From Saccharopolyspora sp. SCSIO 74807 (GTDB taxonomy: Bacteria > Actinomycetota > Actinomycetes > Mycobacteriales > Pseudonocardiaceae), in assembly GCF_037023755.1 (NCBI RefSeq), contig NZ_CP146100.1:5425501-5489500 (forward strand): a stretch of 64,000 nucleotides of DNA. The letters are read 5' to 3'. Shown one piece after another: positions 54,602 to 63,911 of this stretch (positions within the stretch are counted from its first letter, which is position 1; each line of letters opens with the position of its first letter). The notes beneath the pieces are model-generated. The model made no database searches. It worked only from the letters and a program-made list of their open reading frames with translations, and was not told the DNA's origin. Made by a program: the position numbers and the translations under genes.

Positions 54602-55180
54602 ATGTTGGATGGCATGTCATATTCTCGGGATTCACTGACCGTTTGCAAATCTGCGCCCCACCATCTGCGCGGCCTGGTCGAACTGCGTCAGGACGGCGCA
54701 CACCGCCTGCAGCGGCGCGGATTCGACGACTGGCCCCACTGGGACGTCGCATCGGCGACCGAAGCCGACCACGAGGCCGGAAGTCTTTACGTGGTAGTCG
54801 CCGGAACGGAGGTGGCGGCCGGCATCCGCGTCAGCGGCGAGGGGCACCCGGATCTCTGGTTCGACCACGAGCGCCGCGAGAAGTCCGTCTACGCCGACCG
54901 GTTCGTCGTCAAACGCCGTTACGGCGCAACAGGTCTGGGCCGGTTGCTGCTGGATTGGATGGCGGACCGCGGCGCGCGCGAAGGGCTGGCGTGGATCCGC
55001 GGCGACACCTGGGGCGACCACCGGGCGCTCCAGCGGTACTACCTGAGCCTGGGATTCCAGCACGTCCGGACCGCGCTGCTGCCGGGCACCGGCGAGGTGT
55101 GGCTGGCTCAGCTGCCTACCGGTGCGAGCCAGGTCCAGCTGCACGATGCCCACAGCGGTCCGCTGCTGCCCGCCCGCTGA
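54602..55180 (+). CDS. GNAT-family N-acetyltransferase
   Basis: 192 residues. The acetyl-CoA-binding motif A is visible as DRFVVKRRYGATGLGRLLLD, followed by WMADRGAREGLAWIRGDTWG and the motif B-like LQRYYLSLGFQHVRT. The acceptor is unknown. The start region has low GC and no good ribosome site; ATG 54614 is an alternative. It is divergent from the NUDIX/PP-loop/methyltransferase genes. Confidence 0.8.
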   Translation: MLDGMSYSRDSLTVCKSAPHHLRGLVELRQDGAHRLQRRGFDDWPHWDVASATEADHEAGSLYVVVAGTEVAAGIRVSGEGHPDLWFDHERREKSVYADRFVVKRRYGATGLGRLLLDWMADRGAREGLAWIRGDTWGDHRALQRYYLSLGFQHVRTALLPGTGEVWLAQLPTGASQVQLHDAHSGPLLPAR

Positions 55181-55234
55181 TCGCCGCGGACGGAGAAGCA
55201 TCACGTGCGTTGTGCGAACAAGTCGATACGCCGA

Positions 55235-55813
55235 TTACGTTCTTCTGTCGACAGTGGACCGAGTCGGCACAGGTTCCACTGTGGACTTGTGGCGCGCCAT
55301 GCCGGGTCGGCCGCGCTGTTCGCTCGCTCCCGAACCGATTCCCGCTGCCCAACCGATTTTCAGTCCCGGAACCGACGCTGCACCACGGGACCGCTGCGGT
55401 GGTACCGCCACGGCATGGGGCCCGATCCGGATCTCGGTGGCCACACCGGCATCGTCGGCCAGCACGGCGCTGAAGGCGACCGCGTAGGCATCGGCGACCA
55501 GCAAGGAGCGCGCCTTCTCCGCAGCGTCCCCGGCAGGCGCCAGGTCGGCCGCCGCAACCGTGATCGGCACCAGCACGCCGGTGCGGGACTCGGTGATCGC
55601 AGCCCGCCCGGTGCTGTGCAGCCATGCCGCCACCGGCGAAGCGAGCGGCTCGACGTGCACTGCGATGCCGCCGCTGCGGCCGATGTGCCGGGCCGACGAC
55701 CGCAGGGCCAGCTGACGGGCCGCTGACTGCCCAGCGGCGTGCGCGTCCGCGATGAGCGCCTGCCATTCGTCGCACGGTTGGAACATGTCCGGTTCGTAGT
55801 CGTTCGTACTCAT
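55235..55813 (-). CDS. Hypothetical protein
   Basis: 192 residues, starting MSTNDYEPDMFQPCDEWQAL. The first ~140 residues look like a compact alpha/beta domain (AVHVEPLASPVAAWLHSTGR, GVLVPITVAAADLAP). The C-terminal ~50 residues are Gly/Arg-rich and of low complexity, so the frame may have been extended by loss of a stop. No family is recognised. Confidence 0.55.
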   Translation of the reverse strand: MSTNDYEPDMFQPCDEWQALIADAHAAGQSAARQLALRSSARHIGRSGGIAVHVEPLASPVAAWLHSTGRAAITESRTGVLVPITVAAADLAPAGDAAEKARSLLVADAYAVAFSAVLADDAGVATEIRIGPHAVAVPPQRSRGAASVPGLKIGWAAGIGSGASEQRGRPGMARHKSTVEPVPTRSTVDRRT

Positions 55814-55825
55814 TACCGCCACCAA

Positions 55826-56219
55826 GGCTGGTCGAGATGCCGCGCGGCCGGTCCGGCCGCGCGAATCATGCGCATCGATCGGGCGCAGGCTCCCTGCTCG
55901 ACCTCCGCTCGGCGCCCCCGGGATGCCCTGGGCCCGCGCTCCGGCAAACCCGGCTGAGGAGTCGCCACGTCCGGTCGCGCGGCGCGCACCGTGTGACGTC
56001 CTGGCAGTTCACCGCACCGGGCTCGCCCTGTACGGTGGTCGTGGTTGAGCCGACAGCCCTGAATCGAAGCATTACCGAACGTGACAGCCAGATGGAGTGT
56101 TCGCGTCGGTTCCTTGCCCGGGGTTGTTGTCCCGCGGCTGCGCGGAAGCAGGCGGGACAGGGATGTCGTGCGGGACCTGTTGATCCTTCGCCGGCTGCCT
56201 CGCCATCGAGGAGGTAGTC
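55826..56219. other. Gap without a recognised gene
   Basis: The 394 bases between the hypothetical gene and the STAS gene contain a low-complexity open frame on the plus strand but nothing with convincing coding character. A moderately AT-rich stretch near 56050-56100 may hold the STAS promoter. Confidence 0.5.
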
Positions 56220-56675
56220 ATGACCGCTTTCGCTCCCGGTGCGCCGGATGCACCGCAGCGCGGGTCCACCGAACCGGCCACATCGGCCGACACGAGTGCA
56301 GGGAACGGCCTGGCGTTGCGGGTGGGGTGCCCGAGCAGCACCTCGATCGCGATCGGCATCGCCGGTGAGCTGGACACCACCACTGCCCCGCGCCTGCACG
56401 AAATTCTTGCGCCGCGGCTGTCCTCGGGGGCCGAGACCGTCGTCCTCGATCTTTCCGAATTGCGATTCCTGGGCGTGGCCGGGCTGGAGCTGCTGGCCCA
56501 CGCGTGCCGGGTCGCCGACGGCCGCTCGATGACGGTATGCATCGTGGACGGTCCGGTGTGCGTGGAACGAGCTCTTCGGGCCGCCGGATGGCACCGGGTG
56601 GTGCCGACCTTCGGCAGCGTGCAAGCGGCCGTGGCCGAGATGACCGGCCGCGAAAGCGCGCAACCGCTGCCCTGA
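56220..56675 (+). CDS. STAS-domain protein (anti-sigma factor antagonist-like)
   Basis: 151 residues. A flexible ~35-residue N-terminus precedes a STAS domain (IAIGIAGELDTTTAPRLHEI, VVLDLSELRFLGVAGLELLA). In regulated antagonists such as SpoIIAA and RsbV a phosphorylatable Ser sits at the start of the helix after the FLD motif; here it is FLGVAGL with no Ser or Thr. Control by an RsbW-type kinase is therefore unlikely. No partner anti-sigma gene lies nearby. Confidence 0.85.
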   Translation: MTAFAPGAPDAPQRGSTEPATSADTSAGNGLALRVGCPSSTSIAIGIAGELDTTTAPRLHEILAPRLSSGAETVVLDLSELRFLGVAGLELLAHACRVADGRSMTVCIVDGPVCVERALRAAGWHRVVPTFGSVQAAVAEMTGRESAQPLP

Positions 56676-56774
56676 GCGCACCGCAGGATGGAAGTCGGAC
56701 GTCGCCTACTGCTGCTCGTCTTCCGGACGGTCGGCGGGCGGTTCCGTATCCAAACAGGACAGTGAGCGGCACAA

Positions 56775-56811
56775 CGGCGACCGACCCACACCTCGCGTGG
56801 ATCGGTCGCCG
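56775..56811. terminator. Hairpin between STAS and GH64 genes
   Basis: Ten-base perfect arms (56775-56784 and 56802-56811) around a 17-nt loop lie between two convergent genes. A bidirectional terminator is likely. Confidence 0.65.
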
Positions 56812-56827
56812 TGCGTCGGAACCGGCC

Positions 56828-58018
56828 TCAGCGCATGGCGCCGAGGGTTAGCGTGAACACCTCGGGATCACCCGCGTTGACCTTGCCGCTGTGGTCCTCG
56901 CCGGCGTTCGAGCTCACGTCGTCGTAGGCGAACGCGTAGCCCTTGCCGTCGGGCAGGTTCTCGTGCACCACGCGCGCGTAGTGGTTGGTGATGTCGTTCT
57001 TGTAGAAGGTCGCCGGGTCCTCCTCGTGCGGCTGGTTCGGGTTGATCAGCAGCGTGGTGCGGTTGAACGCCGCCGCCAGCCGCGGCACGATCGCCAGCCG
57101 TTCCTGCGAGTCGCTGTCCGGGTTGTTCGCGAACGGGCCGCTGTTGCAGCCCCAGATGTCCACTGAGGACGGCTTGGCGAACCGCTCGGCGCCGAACACC
57201 AGCTCCTCGCCCTCGACCTTGCCTTCCAGGATGCCGATGTCCTCGCGCTGGGTGTCGATGAACAGCGACTCACCCGCGTACTTGGAGTACGCCTCGTCGA
57301 CGTAGGGCTCCAGGTACCCCTCGAAGTCGGCCGCGCGGTGGTTCGGGTTGAGCACCCGCACGACCCTGCCGTCGGCCTCCTGCACCAGTTTCGGCCAGTT
57401 CTCGCCCTGGTCGCGCAGGCCCTGGGCGACCTTGTCCAGCGCCCCGGTGGGCATGCCCGGAACTTCCTGGTCGCCGCTGGGCGCCTTGAGGTGCAGCCCG
57501 ATCGGTGCGGCGACGAAGTCGACGTAGCTGATGTTGGCGTAGAGCTGCTCGCCGTTGAGGGTGAACTCCGCGAACGTCCAGTCCTTGCCGAAGTTCGGGT
57601 CTTCATTGGAGACGAAGTTCGGGTGCACCACCGAGGTCGCACCGTCGGCGCCCTTCACGACCTGGAATTCCAGCGTGTCGTTGAGGGCGAAGTAGACCCG
57701 CGCACCGTACATCCGCGGGACGGTGACCTCGACGGTGCCGTCCACCGGGATGCCCGCTTCCGGGCCCACCGGCTCTGGCTCGGTGCCGCCGGCCTCCGGG
57801 AACAACGGGGTGCCGTCCTGCTTGATGAACACGGCCTTGTTCTCGGCCTCGGAGAAACCGGCGATGTACGCGGTCGCCGGACCGCCGGAGTCGTTCTTCA
57901 GCACGAACTTCAGGCTCTCCGGCGCCGCCGAAGCGAACGGCGCGCTGATCGCCTGCGCCCAGAACGGGGAGCTCAGGGCGGCAGCGGAGTAGCCGAGAAA
58001 CCGCCGGCGAGAAACCAT
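56828..58018 (-). CDS. Secreted glycoside hydrolase family 64 beta-1,3-glucanase
   Basis: 396 residues. The N-terminus has a twin-arginine motif (SRRRFLGYSAAALSSPFWAQ) and an Ala-x-Ala-type cleavage region near residue 32, so it is a Tat export substrate. The mature part resembles GH64/thaumatin-like laminaripentaose-producing glucanases: PRMYGARVYFALNDTLEF, SYVDFVAAPIGLHLKAPSG, VDIWGCNSGPFANNPDS and PRLAAAFNRTTLLINPNQPH. It would cut long beta-1,3-glucans such as fungal wall laminarin. GGAGGT lies upstream of the ATG. The frame is also open far upstream. Confidence 0.88.
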   Translation of the reverse strand: MVSRRRFLGYSAAALSSPFWAQAISAPFASAAPESLKFVLKNDSGGPATAYIAGFSEAENKAVFIKQDGTPLFPEAGGTEPEPVGPEAGIPVDGTVEVTVPRMYGARVYFALNDTLEFQVVKGADGATSVVHPNFVSNEDPNFGKDWTFAEFTLNGEQLYANISYVDFVAAPIGLHLKAPSGDQEVPGMPTGALDKVAQGLRDQGENWPKLVQEADGRVVRVLNPNHRAADFEGYLEPYVDEAYSKYAGESLFIDTQREDIGILEGKVEGEELVFGAERFAKPSSVDIWGCNSGPFANNPDSDSQERLAIVPRLAAAFNRTTLLINPNQPHEEDPATFYKNDITNHYARVVHENLPDGKGYAFAYDDVSSNAGEDHSGKVNAGDPEVFTLTLGAMR

Positions 58019-58584
58019 GGTGGGGGACCTCCAGGGGGACAACAGGACCGCCTCGGAAGGCGGCCATCCTCTCGTTATCGATTCCGAGAGTCTGCTCGGT
58101 CCAGACCTTTCCTTGATACCCCCAAAAGGAGCACAATTCACCACATTTAAACAGCATTCAACGCTACCGCTCGGTGATGCCGGAAAAAGCAAGCGACAGG
58201 CGACATTCAGCCACAAAACTGGGAAAGGCGCGCGAGGCGGACGCCGCTCAGCTCCGTCGTCGCAGGTCGGTTCGCGTCCGGAACGGGTCAGCACCCACCG
58301 CGGACGGGTTTTCGGCGGGAGCCGGGGGCCGCCCGCCTCCCCCGCCCCGCCCGGCGTCACGGGACGCGATGAGCCCCGCACCTCGCAGATCAGCCGCTCG
58401 GTCAGGCCGCCCGCGAACTCGTGCGGACTGTCCTCGTTGAACGCGCTCGATCCGCACACCTGGCAAACCAACGTCGTCAACTCTTCGCCCGCACCGGATT
58501 CCGGCTGCGGTTCGTGCTCGCCGTCGAGCACACCACTGACCTCCGGCACCACCACACCCGGCACGGGGCGGCGCACCCGCACGG
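58019..58584. other. Gap upstream of GH64 with an open frame of uncertain status
   Basis: The minus strand stays open in the GH64 phase from a GTG at 58588 (overlapping the DUF3159 stop as GTGA) down to the GH64 start. The first ~75 codons look coding, with LVCQVCGSSAFNEDSPHEFA and LTERLICEV, a possible zinc knuckle. Further on, 58020-58240 is AT-richer and promoter-like. No stop separates the two, so I do not call a gene. Confidence 0.4.
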
Positions 58585-59241
58585 TCACCGCTGCGCGACG
58601 AGGCGCTTGGTGGTGCGCCGGAACGACCAGACGACGACCAGTGCGGCCAGCACCGTCAGCGGCGTGCCCATCACGACCTTCGCCACGGCCAGCCAGGTCG
58701 TGGAATCGGCCAGGTACAGCCATTCCTTCACGACGAACCGGGCGCCGAACACCAGCGCCGCGGCGGCGGTGGCGATGTCGTGCGTGCGCAGCACGCCCTT
58801 GTCGCTGCGCCACTCGTGCTCACCGCCGTGCATCGCGTTCCAGATCACGCCGGTCAGCGGCCGGCGCGCCAGCACCGAACCGAAGGTGACGAGGAAACCC
58901 GCCAGCGCCGCCCAGATCCCGATGACGAAGAAGTCCTTCGCCGAGCCGGTCGCCGCGACGACTCCGACGGCGACCGCCAGGCCCAGCAACCCGCCGACCG
59001 CGGACGACCAGCGTTCCCCGCGCAGCAGCCGGAATCCGGTCAGCGCTACGCCGGCCGCGATCGAGATCCCGATCGTCACCGGCAGCGGCAGGAACGCGTT
59101 GGCCGCCACGAACACGATGACCGGCAGCGTCGAGTAGACGAATCCCATCGGGCCGCCCATCTGCTCGAGCAGCGTCTGCGGTGTGCTGGCCTGCGCCCGC
59201 TCGGTGCGGTGCGATTCGCGGGTTTCCTGCTGGTCGATCAT
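58585..59241 (-). CDS. DUF3159 membrane protein
   Basis: 218 residues with about five hydrophobic segments. The opening LLEQMGGPMGFVYSTLPVIV and the later LTGVIWNAMHGGEHEWRSDK are characteristic of DUF3159, an actinobacterial membrane family of unknown function. I chose the ATG at 59241 (MIDQQE), preceded by GAGGGGG; an ATG at 59304 is less likely. The stop overlaps a GTG on the same strand. Confidence 0.85.
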   Translation of the reverse strand: MIDQQETRESHRTERAQASTPQTLLEQMGGPMGFVYSTLPVIVFVAANAFLPLPVTIGISIAAGVALTGFRLLRGERWSSAVGGLLGLAVAVGVVAATGSAKDFFVIGIWAALAGFLVTFGSVLARRPLTGVIWNAMHGGEHEWRSDKGVLRTHDIATAAAALVFGARFVVKEWLYLADSTTWLAVAKVVMGTPLTVLAALVVVWSFRRTTKRLVAQR

Positions 59242-59436
59242 GATCTTGCCCCCTCGGGCCGTTGGTGTGGTGGATCCAGGAGAAGCCGTGCCGCAACGGC
59301 ACACTCAAGCCCGAGCGCCGGTGAAGCGGGCCACATGTGTTAGCCGAGCCCGCCTCCGGCTGCGACGCGACCGGCCTCGACGACCGAGCTCGGCTCGACG
59401 TCGGGCGAACCTCGCGACGAGGCATGATCAGCCGTC

Positions 59437-59882
59437 GTGGAAGCGGACCTGCGCGAGCCGCACCGGCTGCTCGCACACCCCGAGGTCGTCCGCCACATCG
59501 ACTTCGACCGCCCCTGCGCATTGCTGCAGAGCGGCACGATGCACCACCTCGCCGACGACGAGAACCCCGGCGAGATCATGCGGGCCTATCGGGACGCGTT
59601 GCCATCCGGCTCCTACGTCGCCATGTGGCACTTCTGGGACACGGCGGAGGATCGCCGGAGGACAGCGCTTTCGCCAAGGAGATGCAGCAGCGGTTGACCG
59701 GCAGCACCACGGGCACCGGCCGGTTCCGCAACCGCGCCGAGATCGCGGCCTTCCTGGACGGGCTCGAGCTGGTCGATCCCGGGCTGGTGATGCTGCACGA
59801 GTGGTGGCCGGAAGGCCCGCGGACCGCCCCGCTGACCCAGATGGACAAGGTGTTCCTCAGCGGCGTCGCCCGCAAGCCCTGA
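59437..59882 (+). pseudogene. Truncated and frameshifted S-adenosyl methyltransferase (DUF574 family)
   Basis: The first part, EADLREPHRLLAHPEVVRHI, then IDFDRPCALLQ, matches the middle of the DUF574 (Methyltransf_19) family. After SYVAMWHFWDTAED the frame shifts near 59650, and homology resumes with SPEDSAFAKEMQQRLTGSTT and ends LTQMDKVFLSGVARKP. The N-terminal half with the SAM site is missing. An intact family member lies 1.4 kb away at 61282-62097. Confidence 0.8.
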
Positions 59883-59916
59883 GCCGCCGGGCGCGCTCCC
59901 CGCCTACCGGCAGCGC

Positions 59917-61227
59917 TCATGCCGACGTCGATGCAGTGATCCGCTCGAGCCCCGCCGCCGCGCGCAGCAGCACGTGTTCCCGCCAAGGCGCGGCGGCCAG
60001 CTGCAAGCCCACCGGCATCCCGGATTCCGGGTGCCTGCCGCAGGGCACCGTGATCGACGGACCGCCGTACATCGACCAGACGTAGGTGTACCGCGCGATT
60101 TCGCGGGTCGATGCCGCGAGATCCACCGAATCCCGGGCGGGCACATCGGTCGGCAGTGTCGGCGTCAAGATGACGTCCTGCGAAGCGAACACCTCGTCCA
60201 CGCGCTGCCGGAACCGCTGCCGCCACCGCCGCGCCTTTTCGGACCGCCCGGCGGAAATGCCCGCACCGAGGCGCAACCGCCGGAGCACGTCGGGATCGAT
60301 CGTCCCGGGCGCATCGCGCAGCCGGTCGCGGTGCAGTGCGGCGGCCTCGGGATACAGGATCTCCAGCATCCGGTCCTGCGCGTGCTCGGCGTCCGGCACT
60401 TCCTGCGACCGCACCCGCGCTCCGTGCTCGCGCAACGAGGCGACCGCCGCGGCCAGCACCTCCCGCACTCCGGAATCCAGCCCGTCAGCGAAGAAACCCG
60501 TCGCCACACCTACCCGCAGATCGGCGAGGCCGTCGTCGAGCGCCGTTTCGACCGGGGTGCGGCTGCCTTCGACCGAAGTGCCGTCGCCGTCCAGGTGGTC
60601 GAGCGCGGCGAGCATCGCCGCGGCGGTGCGCACGTCCGGGGCGATCGGCGTGACCGTGTCGAACGACGGGCTCACCGGCAGCACGCCGCGATTCGACATC
60701 CGTCCCAGCGTGGGCCGCAGACCCACCACCTCGTTCACCGCGGCGGGCACGCGGCCGGAACCGCCGGTGTCGGTCCCGAGCGCCGCGTCCGCGATGCCCG
60801 CCGCGACCGCGACGGACGATCCGCTGCTGGAGCCGCCCGAGATGCGGCGGTCGTCGAGCGCGTTTCGGCAGTCACCGAAGGCGTCGTTGCGGCCGGTGAC
60901 GCCCATGGCGAACTCGGTCATGTTGTTCTTGCCGACGATCACCGCGCCCGCTTCGCGCAGCAATCGGACCACCGTGGCGTCGCAGGAGGCGGTCCGGCCG
61001 TGGTGCGGTGAGCCCGCCGTGCTCGGCACTCCGGCGACGTCGATGTTGTCCTTCAAGGCCACGGCCGTGCCGTGCAGCGGTCCGCGCGCGTGCGCCGGGG
61101 TGGCGTCCAGTTCTTCCGCGCGCTGCCGGGCCTGCTCGTCCAACAGCGTGATGTAGGCGCGCAGCCGGGGATCGCGCTGTCGGGCCCGCGTCAGCAACTC
61201 GTCGATCCGTTCGCGGACCGGGCTCAT
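59917..61227 (-). CDS. Amidase signature-family enzyme
   Basis: 436 residues. The Ser-cisSer-Lys triad is visible: Lys in AVALKDNIDVAGVPSTAGS, cis-Ser in the GGSSSGSSVAVAAG signature, and nucleophile Ser in GTDTGGSGRVPAA. The enzyme hydrolyses an amide of unknown type. It resembles stand-alone amidases rather than GatA (no gatB/gatC nearby). AAAGGAGG precedes the ATG. Confidence 0.9.
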   Translation of the reverse strand: MSPVRERIDELLTRARQRDPRLRAYITLLDEQARQRAEELDATPAHARGPLHGTAVALKDNIDVAGVPSTAGSPHHGRTASCDATVVRLLREAGAVIVGKNNMTEFAMGVTGRNDAFGDCRNALDDRRISGGSSSGSSVAVAAGIADAALGTDTGGSGRVPAAVNEVVGLRPTLGRMSNRGVLPVSPSFDTVTPIAPDVRTAAAMLAALDHLDGDGTSVEGSRTPVETALDDGLADLRVGVATGFFADGLDSGVREVLAAAVASLREHGARVRSQEVPDAEHAQDRMLEILYPEAAALHRDRLRDAPGTIDPDVLRRLRLGAGISAGRSEKARRWRQRFRQRVDEVFASQDVILTPTLPTDVPARDSVDLAASTREIARYTYVWSMYGGPSITVPCGRHPESGMPVGLQLAAAPWREHVLLRAAAGLERITASTSA

Positions 61228-61281
61228 GCGCGCCTCCTTTCGGCCGGTCGCCCGGGACGACCCGGGCGCAGCAGCGGCGGA

Positions 61282-62097
61282 TCAGCGCACGGCACCGACA
61301 CCGGTCCAGCAGTGCGACCGCTCGGGATGCTCGACAGGGCTGTCCGGACGCCACTGCGAAGCCCACACGATGCCCGGCTCGACGAGATCGAGATCGAGCG
61401 CGGAGAACAGGCCGGCTAGTTCGTCATGACCGCGGAAAGTCGCCGGCGTGGTGGTGCGCGCCAGCATCTCGGTGATCCGGGCCGCCCGCTCCTCCTGCCC
61501 GTCGGCGGTGACGTGGCTGACGGCCACGACGCTGCCCGGAGCGAGGTCGCGCGTGTAGCGCCCGACCAGCGACGCGAGGTCGTGCTCGTGGCCGACGTAG
61601 TGCAGCACCGCCACCATCAGCAACGCCACGGGCCGGGAGAAGTCGAGCCGCTGCACCGCCGGTGCGGACAGGATCGCGTCGGGATCGCGGACATCGGCGT
61701 CGACCAGGGCGACGCGGTCCTGCAGGCCCCACGCGGACAGCAGTTGCCGGGTGTGGGCGACCGCGATGGGCTCGTTGTCCACGTACACCACCTGAGCGGC
61801 CGGGTTCCCGCGGTGCGCGATCTCGTGCACGTTGCCGACCGTGGGAATCCCCGAGCCCAGGTCGAGGAACTGGTCGATGCCGCGTTCCAGCGCGAACCGC
61901 ACGGCCCGGTGCAGGAACCCGCGGTTGTCCCGCGCCACGTACGGGCCCGAACCCACGACCTCGTGGATCCGCTCGGCCTCGGCCCGGTCGACGGCGAAGT
62001 TGTGGTTGCCGCCGAGGTCGTAGTCGTAGATCCGCGCCGCGTTCGGCACGTCCGGCTGCGGTTCGCTGGTTCCGCTGTATGCGTCGAATGAATCCAC
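61282..62097 (-). CDS. S-adenosyl methyltransferase, DUF574 (Methyltransf_19) family
   Basis: 271 residues, the family's usual length. Characteristic stretches are PNAARIYDYDLGGNHNFAVD, GIDQFLDLGSGIPTVGNVHE (SAM site), VVYVDNEPIAVAHTRQLL and a GSVVAVSHVTADGQEE segment. The family is abundant in actinomycetes; substrates are unknown. The start is GTG at 62097. It is divergent from the FucP-like symporter gene. Confidence 0.88.
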   Translation of the reverse strand: MDSFDAYSGTSEPQPDVPNAARIYDYDLGGNHNFAVDRAEAERIHEVVGSGPYVARDNRGFLHRAVRFALERGIDQFLDLGSGIPTVGNVHEIAHRGNPAAQVVYVDNEPIAVAHTRQLLSAWGLQDRVALVDADVRDPDAILSAPAVQRLDFSRPVALLMVAVLHYVGHEHDLASLVGRYTRDLAPGSVVAVSHVTADGQEERAARITEMLARTTTPATFRGHDELAGLFSALDLDLVEPGIVWASQWRPDSPVEHPERSHCWTGVGAVR

Positions 62098-62337
62098 AGC
62101 CGGATGATCGTCGATCGGCGCGCGAACTCGCCACCCCCGCCGGGCTTCCGGCTCGCGGGAACACCGAGCAATCCGGCTCGCGAGGGCAACCCAGCCATCC
62201 GGTTCGCGAGGAACACCGCGAGTCCGAGCACGCAGCGATACCCGCGATCACTGCCCGTCGCCCGCGGAAATCCAGCATTTTGGTCTCTACCTGTTCGTGG
62301 CATGATGCGGCCCGCTGCGCGAGGAGGACCCACGTTC

Positions 62338-63675
62338 ATGCTGATCAAAAGCAGTGCACGCGAGCTCGACGGCTCGCTCGACGACGGCTATCTGGACCGC
62401 ACCCCGTACTTCCAGTTCATCCTGCTGTCGTTGCTGTTCCCGATGTGGGGCGCGGCCGCCGGGCTCAACGACGTCCTCATCGCGCAGTTCAAGTCGGTGT
62501 TCACGCTCAGCGACGCCGCGGCGGCGTTCGTGCAGAGCGCGTTCTACGGCGGGTACTTCCTGATCGCGATCCCCGCATCGCGGTTCATCAAGCACACCTC
62601 GTACAAAGCCGCGGTGATGGCCGGGCTGGCGCTCTACATCGTGGGCTGCTGGCTGTTCTTCCCCGCCTCGCAGATGGCCACCTACAGCATGTTCCTGGTG
62701 GCCATCTTCGCCATCGCGGTGGGACTGAGCTTCCTGGAGACCTCGGCCAACACCTACAGCTCGATGCTCGGTCCGCGCCGGACCTCGACGCTGCGGCTCA
62801 ACATCAGCCAGACCTTCACGCCGCTGGGCAACCTGGCGGGCATCATCCTGGGCAAGTACCTCGTCTTCGACGACACCGCCTCGCTCGAGCAGCAGATCCG
62901 GTCCGTGCAGGGCGCCGAACGCCAAGAGCTCGTAGACCGGCTCCTGGGCCAGACCCTGTTGCCGTACAAGTACATCCTCGCCGTGCTCGTGGTGCTGCTC
63001 GTGCTGTTCGCGATCACCCAGTACCCGCGGTGCCGCCCCAGCGCGGAGGCCGCGTCGAAGAAGGCGCAAGCCTCGATCGGCGAGACGCTGAAGTACCTCT
63101 CGACCAATGCGATGTTCCTGAAGGGCATCGCCGCGCAGTTCTTGTACGTCGGCCTGCAGACCGCGGTGTGGTCGTTCACGATCCGGCTGGCGCTGGAGAC
63201 GATGCCGGGGCTCAACGAGCACGGCGCCACCGACTACATGATCTTCGGCTTCATCGCGTTCTTCATCGGCAAGTTCCCGGCGAACTTCCTCATGAGCCGG
63301 TTTTCCGCCTCGCACGTGCTGATCGCGTACGGAGCGATCGGCGCCGTCGTGCTGACCGCCGTCTCGTTCGGCCCGGTGGGTTGGGCGGTTTGGGGCGTGG
63401 TGCTCACGAACCTGCTCATGGGCCCCTGCTGGCCCACGATCTTCGGACGCACCCTGGACACCATCGAGGACAAGCGCTACCAGGAGACCGGCGGGGCCGT
63501 CCTCGTCATGGCCATCGTCGGCGGCGCGATCATTCCGGCCGTGCAAGGCGCGGTCTCGGACGTGAGCGGGTCGCTGCAGTTCTCGTTCCTGGTAGGCGCG
63601 GTGTGCTTCGCGGCCATCATGCTGTTCTTCATCGACCAGGCCAGGCACCGGAGCCCAGCCGTCGAACCCGGTTGA
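62338..63675 (+). CDS. L-fucose:H+ symporter-like MFS permease (FucP type)
   Basis: 445 residues with 12 hydrophobic segments. It follows FucP: FILLSLLFPMWGAAAGLNDV, the helix 4 SAFYGGYFLIAIPASRFI, FLETSANTYSSMLGPRRTST and a C-terminal half with LTNLLMGPCWPTIFGRTLD. It would import fucose or a related sugar with a proton. The ATG at 62338 has GAGGAGG upstream. A gene entering from the right edge on the opposite strand is convergent with it; no fucose catabolic gene is visible. Confidence 0.82.
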   Translation: MLIKSSARELDGSLDDGYLDRTPYFQFILLSLLFPMWGAAAGLNDVLIAQFKSVFTLSDAAAAFVQSAFYGGYFLIAIPASRFIKHTSYKAAVMAGLALYIVGCWLFFPASQMATYSMFLVAIFAIAVGLSFLETSANTYSSMLGPRRTSTLRLNISQTFTPLGNLAGIILGKYLVFDDTASLEQQIRSVQGAERQELVDRLLGQTLLPYKYILAVLVVLLVLFAITQYPRCRPSAEAASKKAQASIGETLKYLSTNAMFLKGIAAQFLYVGLQTAVWSFTIRLALETMPGLNEHGATDYMIFGFIAFFIGKFPANFLMSRFSASHVLIAYGAIGAVVLTAVSFGPVGWAVWGVVLTNLLMGPCWPTIFGRTLDTIEDKRYQETGGAVLVMAIVGGAIIPAVQGAVSDVSGSLQFSFLVGAVCFAAIMLFFIDQARHRSPAVEPG

Positions 63676-63911
63676 TCCGCTCCGGACCACCCGCGAGTGG
63701 CGGATGCGCGCGAAGGCGCCCAGCGGGTGCGCGCGACCAGCCGGGGAACCACCTGCTTCGTGCCGGGACGGCAGGCCTGCAGCAACGTCGCGCTCCGAGG
63801 GAAGATGCTGCGGGCGCATCCCGTTGAGCAGCGGCATCCCCGTCGATGGACAACGGGGCGACTCGTCGAGCCGTCGTCCCGGGCCCGGCACATGTCGTCC
63901 GACCGCGCGGA

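Noticed and set aside
55837-56217. Plus-strand frame before the STAS gene
   Set aside because: Low-complexity Arg/Ser/Pro composition and no ribosome site or family motif.
56828-58588. A single 586-residue fusion of the small upstream frame with GH64
   Set aside because: It would place a Tat signal peptide in the middle of the chain, and GH64 has its own ribosome site at the 58018 ATG.
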